Source: Pseudeuparius sepicola
Lineage: Eukaryota > Arthropoda > Insecta > Coleoptera > Anthribidae
Reading direction: 5' to 3'
NCBI GenBank assembly: GCA_963920635.1
Contig: OY987298.1
Location: 111,652,035 to 111,716,034 of the forward strand
DNA: 64,000 nt
In this document: piece by piece, positions 35,042-44,779 of the stretch
How the letters are laid out: every line of letters begins with the position of its first letter
How positions within the stretch are numbered: position 1 is the first letter of the stretch
Notes under the pieces: model-generated
What the model was told of the DNA's origin: nothing
The model's database searches: none
The model's input: only the letters and a program-made list of their open reading frames with translations
Made by a program: the position numbers and the translations under genes

Positions 35042-35912
35042 ATAATCTTTCAAAAGCCACCAAAATTCCATTTTTTTATCTCCCTTATTCTAATCTTAAA
35101 GTATTAATAGACTCTGGTGGATCTGATACTGTAGTAACTCCTCAAGCTGCCCAAAATTTCGATCCCCGATATCAATTTTTTGAACCCTTTACTCTTATTT
35201 CAATGAAAACTCCTAAAACTTACTCCGAAAATCTTTATTTCCCCATTTTTGACGAAATTGGTATTAATCAACCTTTCATAGTCAGAATTGCCGATTGGAA
35301 CAATGATTTTGACATACTCCTTGGTACAGGTGAACTGGACCAACTAGGTGCAAACATAGATTACGAAACTCATATATTTTCCATTCGTAAATTAGGCGTT
35401 TCCGTCCCATTTGAAGTTTTATATCGTACAAATAATCGACTCCGTATCCCAGTAAGTATCAATAATGGTGAAGTTGTACTCCCAGAAATTATCCATAATA
35501 ATCAAACTTTATTTCCAATCTCAATACATCATGCCAATGATGGATTTGTAGAAATTCCACAACCAGAACATTTAAACATTGACATCCCTCAACCAATACC
35601 TGTTTATCCACTATGTGATTTTGAAGAATTACCACCTTCCTTCTCTAATAATTCTTTTGATCCCAATTCTATTCGTACACAACACTTAAATTCCGAAGAA
35701 AAGCAAAAAATTCTTAATCTTTGCCATCAATTTAAAGATATTTTCTACAATGAATCATCCGATTTGTCATTTACAAGTTCTGTCAAACACGAAATCCGCA
35801 CAAAAGACGAAACTCCTATATTTTCCCGTTCTTTCCGACATCCTAAAGTCATGCAAAGCGAAATTTCTTCCCAAATCGAAAAACTCTTAGATCAAAAAAA
35901 TATCCGACCTTC
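34993..35912 (+). pseudogene. pol: pol segment 1: protease and RT N-terminus
   Basis: This frame lies -1 to gag. The aspartic protease active site is VLIDSGGSDTVV, with DSG at 35110-35118. It is followed by the flap-like region and a second hydrophobic ILLGTGELDQLGA stretch (about 35313-35350). The connector then leads to the start of reverse transcriptase (ending [10 protein letters not shown] at about 35910). A one-base loss in the short A/T run at about 35911-35917 throws the frame out just before the conserved PYSSPVW-type motif, which reads correctly in the next frame. The first in-frame ATG (35203) is internal, so expression depends on frameshifting from gag. Confidence 0.85.
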
Positions 35913-37632
35913 AATTTCCCTTATTCTTCTCCTGTATGGATCGTTCCAAAGAAAATGGATGCATCCGGTAAACGCAAGTTTCGCATGGTTATAGACTATC
36001 GCAAACTCAATGACAATACAGTTGAAGAGAAATATCCCCTTCCACGCATTGACGAAATACTCGACAATTTAGGTAAATGCACCTATTTCACAACCCTCGA
36101 CTTAGCCCAAGGTTTTCACCAAATTGAAGTTCACCCGAACTCCGTCGAAAAAACCGCCTTCACAGTTCCCAATGGCCACTTCGAATATACAAGACTACCG
36201 TTCGGTTTGAAAAATGCGCCCGCTAGTTTTCAGCGAATGGTGGACTAAATTTTACGAGAATTCCTTTATAAATCATGTTTTGTCTATATGGATGACGTCA
36301 TTATATTTTCTAAATCTTTACAAGAACATCTTATTCATATAAAATCAATTTTTCAAAAATTCCGCGAAGTAAATCTAAAAATTCAACTCGACAAGTCCGA
36401 ATTTCTAAGAAAAGAAGTAGCTTTCCTTGGCCACGTCATTACCCCAGAAGGCATTAAACCCAATCCAAACAAAATATCTGCAATCCAAAACTTCCCCATT
36501 CCGAAAACTACTAAAGAAATTAAAAGTTTCTTAGGACTAATAGGCTATTATCGCCGCTTCATTCCTAATTTCTCAAAAATGACAGCACCCATGTCACGTT
36601 GTCTACGAAAAGGCACAAAAATTGAAATTGATCACCCTCAATATATAGATTGTTTTGAAAAATATAAATCCGCTCTAAGTAACTCCCCAATAATTCTCCA
36701 ATACCCTGACTTTTCTCTACTTTTTACACTAACTACTGACGCCTCTAACGTTGCTATTGGGTATGTCCTATCCCAAAAAGGAAAACCAATCGCTTACTAC
36801 TCCCGCACCCTTATTACCGCAGAAAGAAACTATTCCACCATTGAAAAATAACTACTTGCAATCATAGAATCCTGTAAACATTTCCGGCCCTATCTTTTTG
36901 GTGTAAAATTCACTATAGAAACCGATCACAATCCTTTAGTGTGGCTCTATAAAATTAAAGAACCCCATTCACGTCTAGCCCGATGGAAACTCAAATTAGA
37001 AGAATTCAATTTCGAAATTGTTTATCGCAAAGGAAAAGAAAATTTTGTAGCCGACGCCCTTTCCCGCATCGAACTAAATATGCATGAATCCGACTCAATT
37101 TGTGTAAATCCTCCCTCACATGACGACGACTTTAATATTGACGATTTTGTTAACGAAGCTTACGAAAAACAAACTGGACTATCCACACAACACTCCACTC
37201 ATGAAAACCCTATTGCTACTATTCCCTATTCCGAAGAACCTATTAACTATTTCCGTAATCAAATTATTTTAAAGTTTGGAAATAAACACTACGTCCAATA
37301 CAAACTTAAATTTAAAAGTAAAGATCAATACACCGTAACTCTTACTGAAAAAGACTGGAAAACTGACATTAAAAATACCTTTCATTCTATAATATCTCCT
37401 AACCAACCCTATCATATCCTTACTGAACAAGTTGAAATCCAAAAATTCATATCTGAATATGTCCGCAATACTTTCAATGAATCCGTTCGTATCTCTTTCT
37501 GCTCTAAACCCACTCAAGATATAGAAAATCCCGATAAACACCTCGAATGTGTAGAGAACTATCACAAACAAAATCATAATGGCATACTCGAAACTTTAAA
37601 TCACTTAAAACTCCATTATTATTGGCACAATT
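35913..37632 (+). pseudogene. pol: pol segment 2: reverse transcriptase and RNase H, two nonsense codons
   Basis: RT motifs are present in order: VIDYRKLN, then [12 protein letters not shown] with the first catalytic Asp at 36099-36101, then [16 protein letters not shown], then the YMDD box at 36285-36296 (Met at the second position). A TAA at 36246-36248 interrupts RT between the last two. RNase H follows with TTDAS (Asp near 36738), the STIEK region and ETDHNPL (Asp at 36924-36926). A TAA at 36849-36851 replaces the codon after EK, where a Glu is usual, so it removes or abuts a catalytic residue. The segment continues through the linker with ADALSR (about 37050) to the His part of the integrase zinc finger. 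It ends at a one-base loss near 37631. Confidence 0.9.
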
Positions 37633-38562
37633 TCCGATTATATTAATAAATGCGATATCTTTTTACGAAATAAATATGAAAGACACCCTTATAAACTTCC
37701 CTTCAAAGGCCCACTATTGGGACAAAAACCTTTTGATATTATCCACATAGATACCTTTTCTTGCAATCGTCCAAGTTTCCTAACAATCATAGATTCATTT
37801 TCCAAATATGCCCAAGTTTACAATATACAAGATAAAATGAATATTTCCATTTTAAGCAAATTACGTCATTACTTTTCTCATCACAATTATCCGTGCAAAA
37901 TTGTTTGTGACGAAGGCACTGAATTTTCTAATAATCTCTTTAAAGAATTTTGTAAACTCCACAAAATAGAACTCCACTTTACCACCGTTAACAATCCTAA
38001 TTCTAACAGTCCTATCGAACGATTCCATTCCACATTTACAGAAAAACTCCGAGTTATGCAAGATGAACGACCTAAAGAATATTTCCAAGATCTAATCACA
38101 CACTGTGTCCTTATTTATAATCAATCAATCCACTCAGCCACTGGCTACTCTCCTTTCTCAATCCTCTACGGCCCCTATATCGACTTACCTATTTATGAAA
38201 AATATAATCAACGACATAAAGATGAACTCCGCCCTTTTATTGATTCCCTTTACTCTAAACTTCACGAAATAGAAACCCGCATTTTAGAAAACCGCAACAA
38301 AAATCTACCAGATCCCACTCCTACTCCAGAACAAGGACAAACCGTGTACCTTTCCAAAAACACTCGTAACAAACTCGACTCACCCTATATACCCGCTACT
38401 GTTACCTCTACTGACAATACAAAAATTAAAGTCTTAACTACTAAGAATAAACCCACTAACTCTCATCCTAGAAAAATCAAACGCTTACGCAAACCTCCCT
38501 TGTTGCAGAAACACACTCCTAATATCCAACTGCCTGGCCCTTCAAGTGCACCCGATCCCTAA
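37633..38562 (+). pseudogene. pol: pol segment 3: integrase
   Basis: This would insert the cDNA into the host genome. The DDE triad is complete: Asp 37750-37752 (HIDTF), Asp 37909-37911 (VCDEGTEFS) and Glu 38017-38019 (SPIERFHS), with 35 residues between the last two. In the N-terminal HHCC finger the two His lie upstream in the previous frame (NYHKQNH, about 37558-37580) and the first Cys is at 37651-37653. The expected second Cys, three codons later, is Phe (TTT, 37660-37662). The C-terminal basic part (HPRKIKRLRKP) ends at TAA 38560-38562 and overlaps the env exon. Confidence 0.88.
38507..38508 (+). promoter_or_regulatory. Splice acceptor for env
   Basis: AG preceded by the pyrimidine-rich CCTCCCTTGTTGC, inside the end of the integrase frame. 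The env frame is open from the next base. Confidence 0.55.
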
Positions 38563-40002
38563 TAATGGATACTATCAAGAATTGGTAGGTCATGCACAGT
38601 TATTTGATCACTTTCACCGTCACATACTTACCTTTAATTTAACCACTATAGACGATAATCTTAAACTTTGCTCAGTTAATCTAGTTCTTTTTAACACTTC
38701 AACAAATTCATCTTACTACAAAATGTTTACTCAGTATAAACTTCTTTACCATGAAACTCTCGACAATTTTCATAAATTAATTCGCCCTAGACAGAAACGT
38801 GGAATTATGAACTATTTAGGTACTTTTATTAAATCTGTCACAGGAAATCTCGACGAAAATGATCGCATATTTTTGGAAAAACATATTCAAGCTCTCGAAA
38901 ACAAACAGTCTGAAATCATTGGTACACTCAATAACTCCACAACTTATGCCTCACAAACAATAAAACGATATAACATGTTAGTTGAAACTATTAATAATAA
39001 TACAGTTAAAATTGCACAAGATATTAATCTACTCAGTGATGAATTTGACAAATATCTCTCCCTTCACAGCGAAATACTTAATCTCGATCGTCTAAATCAA
39101 TTTATTCAAAAAATAATTCGAACTATCAATCTAGCTGCATTACAACAGTCAAATATTGAACTATTTTCTCTCTCTGAAATTATTCAACTAGAAAATCATC
39201 TCAGATCTATCTATAATAAAGTCTGTCTCTTATCAGATAACATGCACCCTTTTGAACTAATTGAATCTGCTCAAAGCACTATAATCTCTACGGAAAATCA
39301 GATACTTATTATCCTAAAAATTCCTATCCTGGATAAACTATTATTCCCTCTCTACCATATTTACCCAATCCACAACAAAGAAGATATCGTTTTGGTATTC
39401 GATATCGCTGGTATTCCACATGCACACCTACAGAAAGAAAAATAACCTGTCAAACTATGTCAACAACCAAATGTCAACTACCCACGTTAGAAAACTGTAC
39501 CACAGCCATTCTCCTGCAACCCATCATACATCAAACCAAGCGAAGCCTTATTGCCAGCACAAATTTATCCGCTCCGTATCACAGAAAAATGTACAAAAAC
39601 ATCATCAAACAACCAGCCATCATCCATTCGCCCTGTCCAATTCAAATTGAAAACCAATGGTACACCTCCACACAAGAAAAAGCTGAAATCCCAGTAATCG
39701 TTCCTGTCAAAATCAATCCCAAATATCGTCTACAACTAAATCAGCTGCAGTCTCTCCAAGAAACACCACAACTCTCAGCCATTTAACCTATTCATCTAGA
39801 TCCAGTCGTCATTTCCACAGCAACCTGGTCAACCACACTTCTTATCATCACCCTACTATGTTTCATCATTTACTTTACCATAAGAAAACGAAAAAGATTC
39901 CAAACGATGTTCTTCAGACCAAGAATCTCACTTCAAGAACTTCAAGAACTTCGAGAACTTCATCAACCCAAAAGGAAGCCCGAGGACGAACTTCAATCCT
40001 AA
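38509..40002 (+). pseudogene. env: env: envelope glycoprotein exon 2, broken
   Basis: Membrane fusion glycoprotein of the errantivirus/baculovirus F-like type. The exon starts in the +1 frame relative to integrase, with about 12 mostly hydrophobic codons that fit the rest of a signal peptide. It has no ATG of its own near the start, so it needs the leader exon. A furin-type site RQKR (38789-38800) is followed by a Gly-rich hydrophobic fusion-peptide-like stretch. A long helical region follows (about 38860-39280). A one-base loss near 39415-39421 moves the frame. The next frame holds a Cys-rich part (39421-39560). A TAA at 39784-39786 interrupts it before a predicted membrane segment (about 39835-39885) and a very basic tail rich in LQEL repeats, ending at TAA 40000-40002. 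Confidence 0.85.
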
Positions 40003-40011
40003 GGGGGGAGG
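40001..40011 (+). other. Polypurine tract
   Basis: AAGGGGGGAGG lies immediately before the 3' LTR and overlaps the env stop codon. It would prime plus-strand DNA. Confidence 0.85.
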
Positions 40012-40208
40012 AGTTATGTTCATCGACCCCATAGTACACCGACCTGACGAAACCATATGGATCAGCACAATCATCATTTATTTTCTGTAACACACCGCAC
40101 TTCCAAATTATATAAATACCGCGAAATCAATTAACAGTTCAATATAGTTTGTACCTGCGTTCAATAAAGCTTTTTAAAAAAGAAGAATCACCATCTCCAT
40201 CTATAAGT
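40012..40208 (+). repeat. 3' LTR
   Basis: It runs from AGTTATGTTC to CTATAAGT and matches the 5' LTR at all but the third base. Followed by GGCGCC. Confidence 0.92.
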
Positions 40209-40214
40209 GGCGCC

Positions 40215-41345
40215 TCGGTGATAAAATACGAGACAAAACACTTTTTCGACCATATTAAACCGAACCTGGCATTAGTAGCAAAAAGAGACGAGGGAGACAG
40301 AGAAGATAGATATTGTAGTAAAACAAGTGAATGCATGCTCGCCTAATCACCAATACTTGCATGGGTTACACTGTTCGACGGCTGGCCACTTGCGCAGCGA
40401 AATGCGATGGATATAGCCGTGCCATAATTTCACAGATATTAGGATATACTTGCGTAAATAGTTATAATCGATAAGGCTTGTTAGAGACCTTTTGACAATA
40501 TTATATGGTTCATTAACATTAACCTTTATGCTATGTTTGACGTCAACCTTAGAAAACCTTAAAAGTGAAATAATATGTTGCTCGTGCTTGGAGAATATTA
40601 TGTATATTTTTGAAAACTGCGTGACGGTTATGTCCTATATTCTTTTTGTGACGAAAATTAGATTTTTTTTATGCTGTTTCAGGTGACTTTAGAAACTCCA
40701 GTAAGGTTGGCTGCTGTACCAGGAAAGGATACACACACTACTTTTGCGTTTAATAATATTTTTTCAATAGTTCCAGAGCGCTCTTGACCCGAGTAGTTTT
40801 ATAAAATTCATCATTTTTAGATGGCCATGAACATTCTTTTATTGAATATTTGAACACCAACAATTTGAGTGGTTGTGTTCATTCGACTGTTTGAGATAAT
40901 TCAATAGCATACCCTTCACTCGCCAGATGGCTTTAAAATTCCTATTTTGCTCAACTTTGGCATTCCTTAGAATGTGTAGCTTCATGTACTTTTTGTTAAG
41001 ATTTTGTATATGGGGTTTTTTTCGTGACGCTGTGGTGTTTGATCCTAAATAAAAAAACGCTAAATAGTTTTAGTGAAAAATCAGGTGTTTAAAAAATCGT
41101 ACCCGACCCTTGATTTACATTTTCACAACGGTGGGATGGTCAAAAGGAGCGGTTTTTCAACACCTTTCAAACAAAAGAAGTTCAGGCGAATATCTCCAAA
41201 AATAACATGCAAAATATTATGAATCATAAGTATAAAGGTCATAACAGATATAGTTAGAACTTGACTACATTATTTGACTCTTATTACCTACTTCTGTGGT
41301 GAAATGGCTTATTTAAATCACAGCATAAACAGAAGCTTGACCGTC
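40215..41345. other. Non-coding, nothing recognised
   Basis: Flank of the retroelement, with no gene. The reading frame running out of the 3' LTR into 40346 is incidental. Confidence 0.4.
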
Positions 41346-41349
41346 TCAA

Positions 41350-41741
41350 GTAATAATAATAATAATAATAATAATTCTCACCCTCACAATACTCCAAACT
41401 AGGAGTACCCCAGAAGCAACTACATGCTTGTGCGGGGGAGGGGGGCAATTACTATTATTTTGTCTTCGTTGCCATTTGCGGCTAGGGCCGACTTTTTTCC
41501 AGATAGAATTAGGATAGCATTTGCTCAAGTACTACGGAAAACCATAGAAAACCGTAGTAATCCCAGTGAGTGTAGGACAATTAGTAAATCACACGTATAA
41601 AGCTATTTAGGAGCAATACCGTGAATCCACATTTGTCCAGCGCTCTTGGCCATAGCGGTGTTTTTCTTTAAAGACATATGCATGCGCCTCCCTCGAACCA
41701 AGGTCGTTCGATGGCAGAAAAACATGCAGTCTAAAAAGGAT
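41350..41741 (+). repeat. (AAT)n-ended dispersed repeat, full-length reference copy
   Basis: About 390 bp. It starts with eight or so AAT units, then 'CTCACCCTCACAATACTCC', a G-rich tract and 'TTGCCATTTGCGGCTAGG', and ends 'CATGCAGTCTAAAAAG'. It is nearly identical over its length to 15188-15573. On the minus strand a 'GGTTCGAGG' B-box-like word lies about 40 nt from the 5' end and the unit finishes in (ATT)n. The layout suggests a SINE on the minus strand. At least seven copies or fragments occur in the window. Confidence 0.8.
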
Positions 41742-41744
41742 CAG

Positions 41745-42600
41745 CGACTGCAGTCGGGCTACTCGTTTTACTGTGGTTCAACTTTTGCTGCACGTTATAA
41801 GTTTTCATGCTGGGCATACGCAGGAACACCCACCGATTCTATCGTTTGTGTAGCCTCTTTTATACGGAAAATTAGTCGAGTCGTGCTAAGGAAACTGTCC
41901 GTGAAAAATCCCATTCGCTTCGATGGAATGGCTTATTTTGTCAATAGTACCATCCGCAGTTTCATTAATGGAGCAGAACGGTTGAAAGGTTTAGAAAAGT
42001 ATTAATAGATATTATATTAATAAGAATATCGCAGATTCTGTAACCATTACGAATTTATAGATTTGAGAGTCTATTCTCTTTTCTCTTATAAGTTAGTTCT
42101 TTACTGCATGTAATACATTTTTGTGTGGTTGATCGAAACGAAATTCTTCCATTTCATGAATTTTATAGTTTAAGTTTGCCCTAAAACTTCTTGACAAAGC
42201 ATTTATAATATAAAATTATTGAGATACCCATGTTTTGAAATGACTTACAACTATTACTCGCCTGATAGCACTGAGTAAAAAACTGGGAAGAATATAACAA
42301 AAATCTTTTTTATAATTATGAACAATGAATATAGGTTTTAATTTAATTTTAAACTGACTAAGATGAAAAATTATGTGAAATGTTTTGCAAATGAGAATTT
42401 AAGATGTCTAGATTATAGAAAACTATAAAAGCTAGACGAAATAAATGAAAATAAACAAGAGATATGCATGCATTTGTGTCTTTATATACTTGGTGTTTCG
42501 GTTTGTTTATAGGACAAATTTTTGCATGTGATAAAAAAGGATATTTTAAGGTGGCTTGTTCATATAAAGATAGGTCGTAAACACAAAATGATTAGAACAA
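41745..42600. other. Non-coding, one unrecognised open frame
   Basis: Frame 41646-42005 (+) begins inside the repeat. Its later part (about 41760-42005) reads as a plausible mixed-composition peptide but matches no family I know. Confidence 0.3.
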
Positions 42601-42606
42601 AAAGAG

Positions 42607-42676
42607 TGATAGTCGACCATATACAGTACTGTTTCGGGACGGTAATCCCTCATCAGTATGGCTCACCCGACTATCA
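42607..42676 (-). ncRNA. Hammerhead ribozyme candidate (type I, short stem III)
   Basis: Minus strand, 5' to 3'. The outer stem I strand is TGATAGTC (42669-42676), then an internal loop, then the inner stem I strand CCATA (42657-42661) and the core CTGATGA (42650-42656). Stem II is GGGA/TCCC with a 6-nt loop (42636-42649), then GAAA (42632-42635). Stem III is CAG-TA-CTG closed by the A15.1-U16.1 pair. The cleavage triplet is GTA, with predicted cleavage between 42622 and 42621. The inner stem I partner TATGG and outer partner GACTATCA complete the fold. All invariant core positions are present. Palindromic short stem III and an internally looped stem I are typical of ribozymes in animal Penelope-like elements and retrozymes. 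No host element or second ribozyme was found nearby. Confidence 0.62.
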
Positions 42677-42679
42677 AGT

Positions 42680-43220
42680 GGTAGACAAACGTGCCTAGAC
42701 GATAGATTTACTTAAATACAATGATTAGTAAAACAATGTTACCTAAAAGTTTGACCAAAAACGTAAAATATGTTTTTGCCATGCGCAATAAATTAGATAA
42801 ATTTTTTTAGTAATTTTTCCAGTGGCGTAGATATATGCAAGCCTGGGATTAATTATTTTCAGATAATTTAATTTATCTAAATCATTTAATAAATGTGGCG
42901 TCATTTTCACTGCTTTATAATTTAACCTTTTCACTTTTAGTGTTAGTCGAATATTTAGTATGTAATAAAAATTACTAATGGTAGGTATATTGCATTACTT
43001 ATTTATTTATTTAGTGTTGACTAAAAGTGAAAATATGCATGAGAATGTCGAATAAAATACATTTTTCCGTTTTTGGTTTCTTTTAGGCAAAGTTATATTT
43101 TAAGATAGGCGCCAAAAATTGATCCATGCGGCGAAAAGGTGGTAGAAACGAAAACTTTTCATTCCTACAGATAATATTATATCCTGTTTTTAAAATTGTT
43201 TGGTACAATGCATACTTTTA
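42680..43220. other. Non-coding, nothing recognised
   Basis: AT-rich DNA between the ribozyme candidate and the hAT element. No boundary of an element carrying the ribozyme was seen. Confidence 0.4.
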
Positions 43221-43438
43221 TTTCCTACCAGGGACGGATGGGACGGTCGGGCAGTCGGGCAAATGCCCGAAGGGCCGGTCGCAATCGGGCCGACTTGGGC
43301 CGGCCTGGACAGCTAGCGGGCATACGGCATACGCAAAATATCAAAATAATCACCGCGGCCGCAGCGCAGTCAACGATGACGCGACGTCCCTATGCCCAAT
43401 CCGGCCCTTTCTTCCCTTTCTAATATATTCCAAGGGGC

Positions 43439-43570
43439 ATCTTCTGCTTTGGCTTCTGCATATCAGTACATTTTGGCATTGCCTATTTCTCAAGTTGAAT
43501 GTGAATAGTCGTTTTCAACATTAAGATCTAAAAATTGATTAAGGAATACAGTGTGTCACTGTAGAAATCT
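43439..43570 (+). pseudogene. hAT transposase C-terminal (dimerisation) fragment
   Basis: The plus-strand text YILALPISQVECE-stop-SFSTLRSKN-stop-LRNTV corresponds to the conserved hAT C-terminal dimerisation motif (P.S....ERSFS.L...K..LR). Two nonsense codons interrupt it, at the positions where Arg/Lys-type codons are normal. The rest of the transposase is missing, so the element is a deletion derivative. Confidence 0.7.
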
Positions 43571-43930
43571 ATGAAGAGCCGAGTAAAATTTATCATATAT
43601 TTTTTTAGATTCACCTAGAGGAAGGTATTTCACAGACACTATACTATTTCGACTGGGTTATTATTCCATGGATAACTATGTTTTTTTTAAACGAAAAATT
43701 TTCAGAATATCATATTAGGCATTCTTACAAGAATAAAATGGATGGTGGCCATAGCTCAAAACCTTTTGTACAAAATATCAGTACTCTAAGTTATATAGGG
43801 CATTCACAAAGTAGGGCCAGATTTTCCAGAGTACCTTGTATAAACCACAGGGCACAGGTTGGTGATCTTTTTTTGCAAATCGATTAAGCTTTGTCTGAGG
43901 TATTATTGTACCTATAGCCAGTCTAGCTCA

Positions 43931-44460
43931 TACAAGGTGTTCGTAAAAAAATCAACTTTGATGATATCCTGTATTTAAAAATATTTAAAGAAAAAATTAG
44001 GGATTCTACTGCAATTCAATCGTTTCCATTTTGAAAGCAAATAATTTTTGGTACATTGTTCATAGGGATTTTTTTCTTCATTTTGAATGTACAGTTGATC
44101 TGAAGCATTTGAAAGCGGTCGGTGAGAATTTTATGTTTCGAACATTGGAGTTGAGGTGTTTTGTGGCACATTTTGTCAACGCAAACGGTGGATTTTATCC
44201 TTATGAAACAAGAGTACCTCTTTGTCGCAGAATAAAAAGGTGCACTAAAATAATGGATCTTCAAGACCAAAAAGATAAACTCAGTTCAGCAGTTTGATTG
44301 TTTTGGGAGATATTGCCATAATTCAATTTCAAAAAAAGAACTACAACGCCATGTATCTCAGTAACTATTAAGATTTGACCCGTAGTTGTTGAACCTAATC
44401 GTAATATTTTGACGTCCTATGCTCCCGCGAGATTGCCGCATAATTACCGGACACCCTGTA
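43931..44460. mobile_element. MITE nested in the hAT element
   Basis: Its ends are TACAAGGTGTTCG and CGGACACCCTGTA. The centre (about 44015-44310) shares blocks with the palindromic MITE at 6340-7147 ('TTGGTACATTGTTCATAGG', 'TTTATCCTTATGAAACAAG', 'GGAGATATTGCCATAATT'). The 88-codon frame across it is not a gene. Confidence 0.7.
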
Positions 44461-44779
44461 TGTAGTATATAGCCATTAATTATGCATTGTTATCCTGATC
44501 TGAGTTATGTTTAAAGTTTCAAGTCTCTAACTCATCGGAAAATTAGTTTATAATCGATTGCAAAATTTGACGAACAGACGAACAGGAGGAAAAGAAAGCG
44601 AGTTAATAAAAACGTGGTAAAAAGCATTAATTTATTAAATCAAATAATAGATCTAGTCTATATGTATATAATATCCAAATAAAAATAAACCTGCTTTTTA
44701 TTGCAACATATCTTATTGGGCCGGAACGACTAAACTTCCCGGGCCGGTTGACCCTACCCCATCCGTCCCTGTTTCCTAC

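Larger units (their letters stand above)
33428..40208 (+). mobile_element. Errantivirus-like Ty3/gypsy retroelement (6.8 kb), near-identical LTRs
   Basis: The order is LTR, PBS, leader, gag, pol (PR-RT-RNase H-IN), env, polypurine tract, LTR. Both LTRs are 197 bp and differ only at position 3 (C versus T). gag is one intact frame. pol and env carry several lesions: 1-nt losses near 35913, 37631 and 39417, TAA codons at 36246, 36849 and 39784, and loss of an integrase zinc Cys at 37660. The env has a furin-type site and a predicted C-terminal membrane segment, which places the element with insect errantiviruses. No target-site duplication is evident: AAGGGT precedes the 5' LTR and GGCGCC follows the 3' LTR. 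This copy cannot make a full Pol or Env. Confidence 0.95.
43229..44771 (+). mobile_element. hAT-type DNA transposon with nested MITE
   Basis: Ends CAGGGACGGATGGG (43229) and CCCATCCGTCCCTG (ending 44771) are perfect inverted repeats, flanked by an 8-bp duplication TTTCCTAC at 43221-43228 and 44772-44779. Both subterminal regions are GC-rich with GGGCC/GGCCGG words, unlike the surroundings. The interior keeps a C-terminal transposase fragment and is split by a MITE at 43931-44460. Confidence 0.9.

Noticed and set aside
41646..42005. 119-codon plus-strand frame
   Set aside because: It starts inside the dispersed repeat. The remaining part matches nothing known and has no promoter or splice context, so it is not called a gene.
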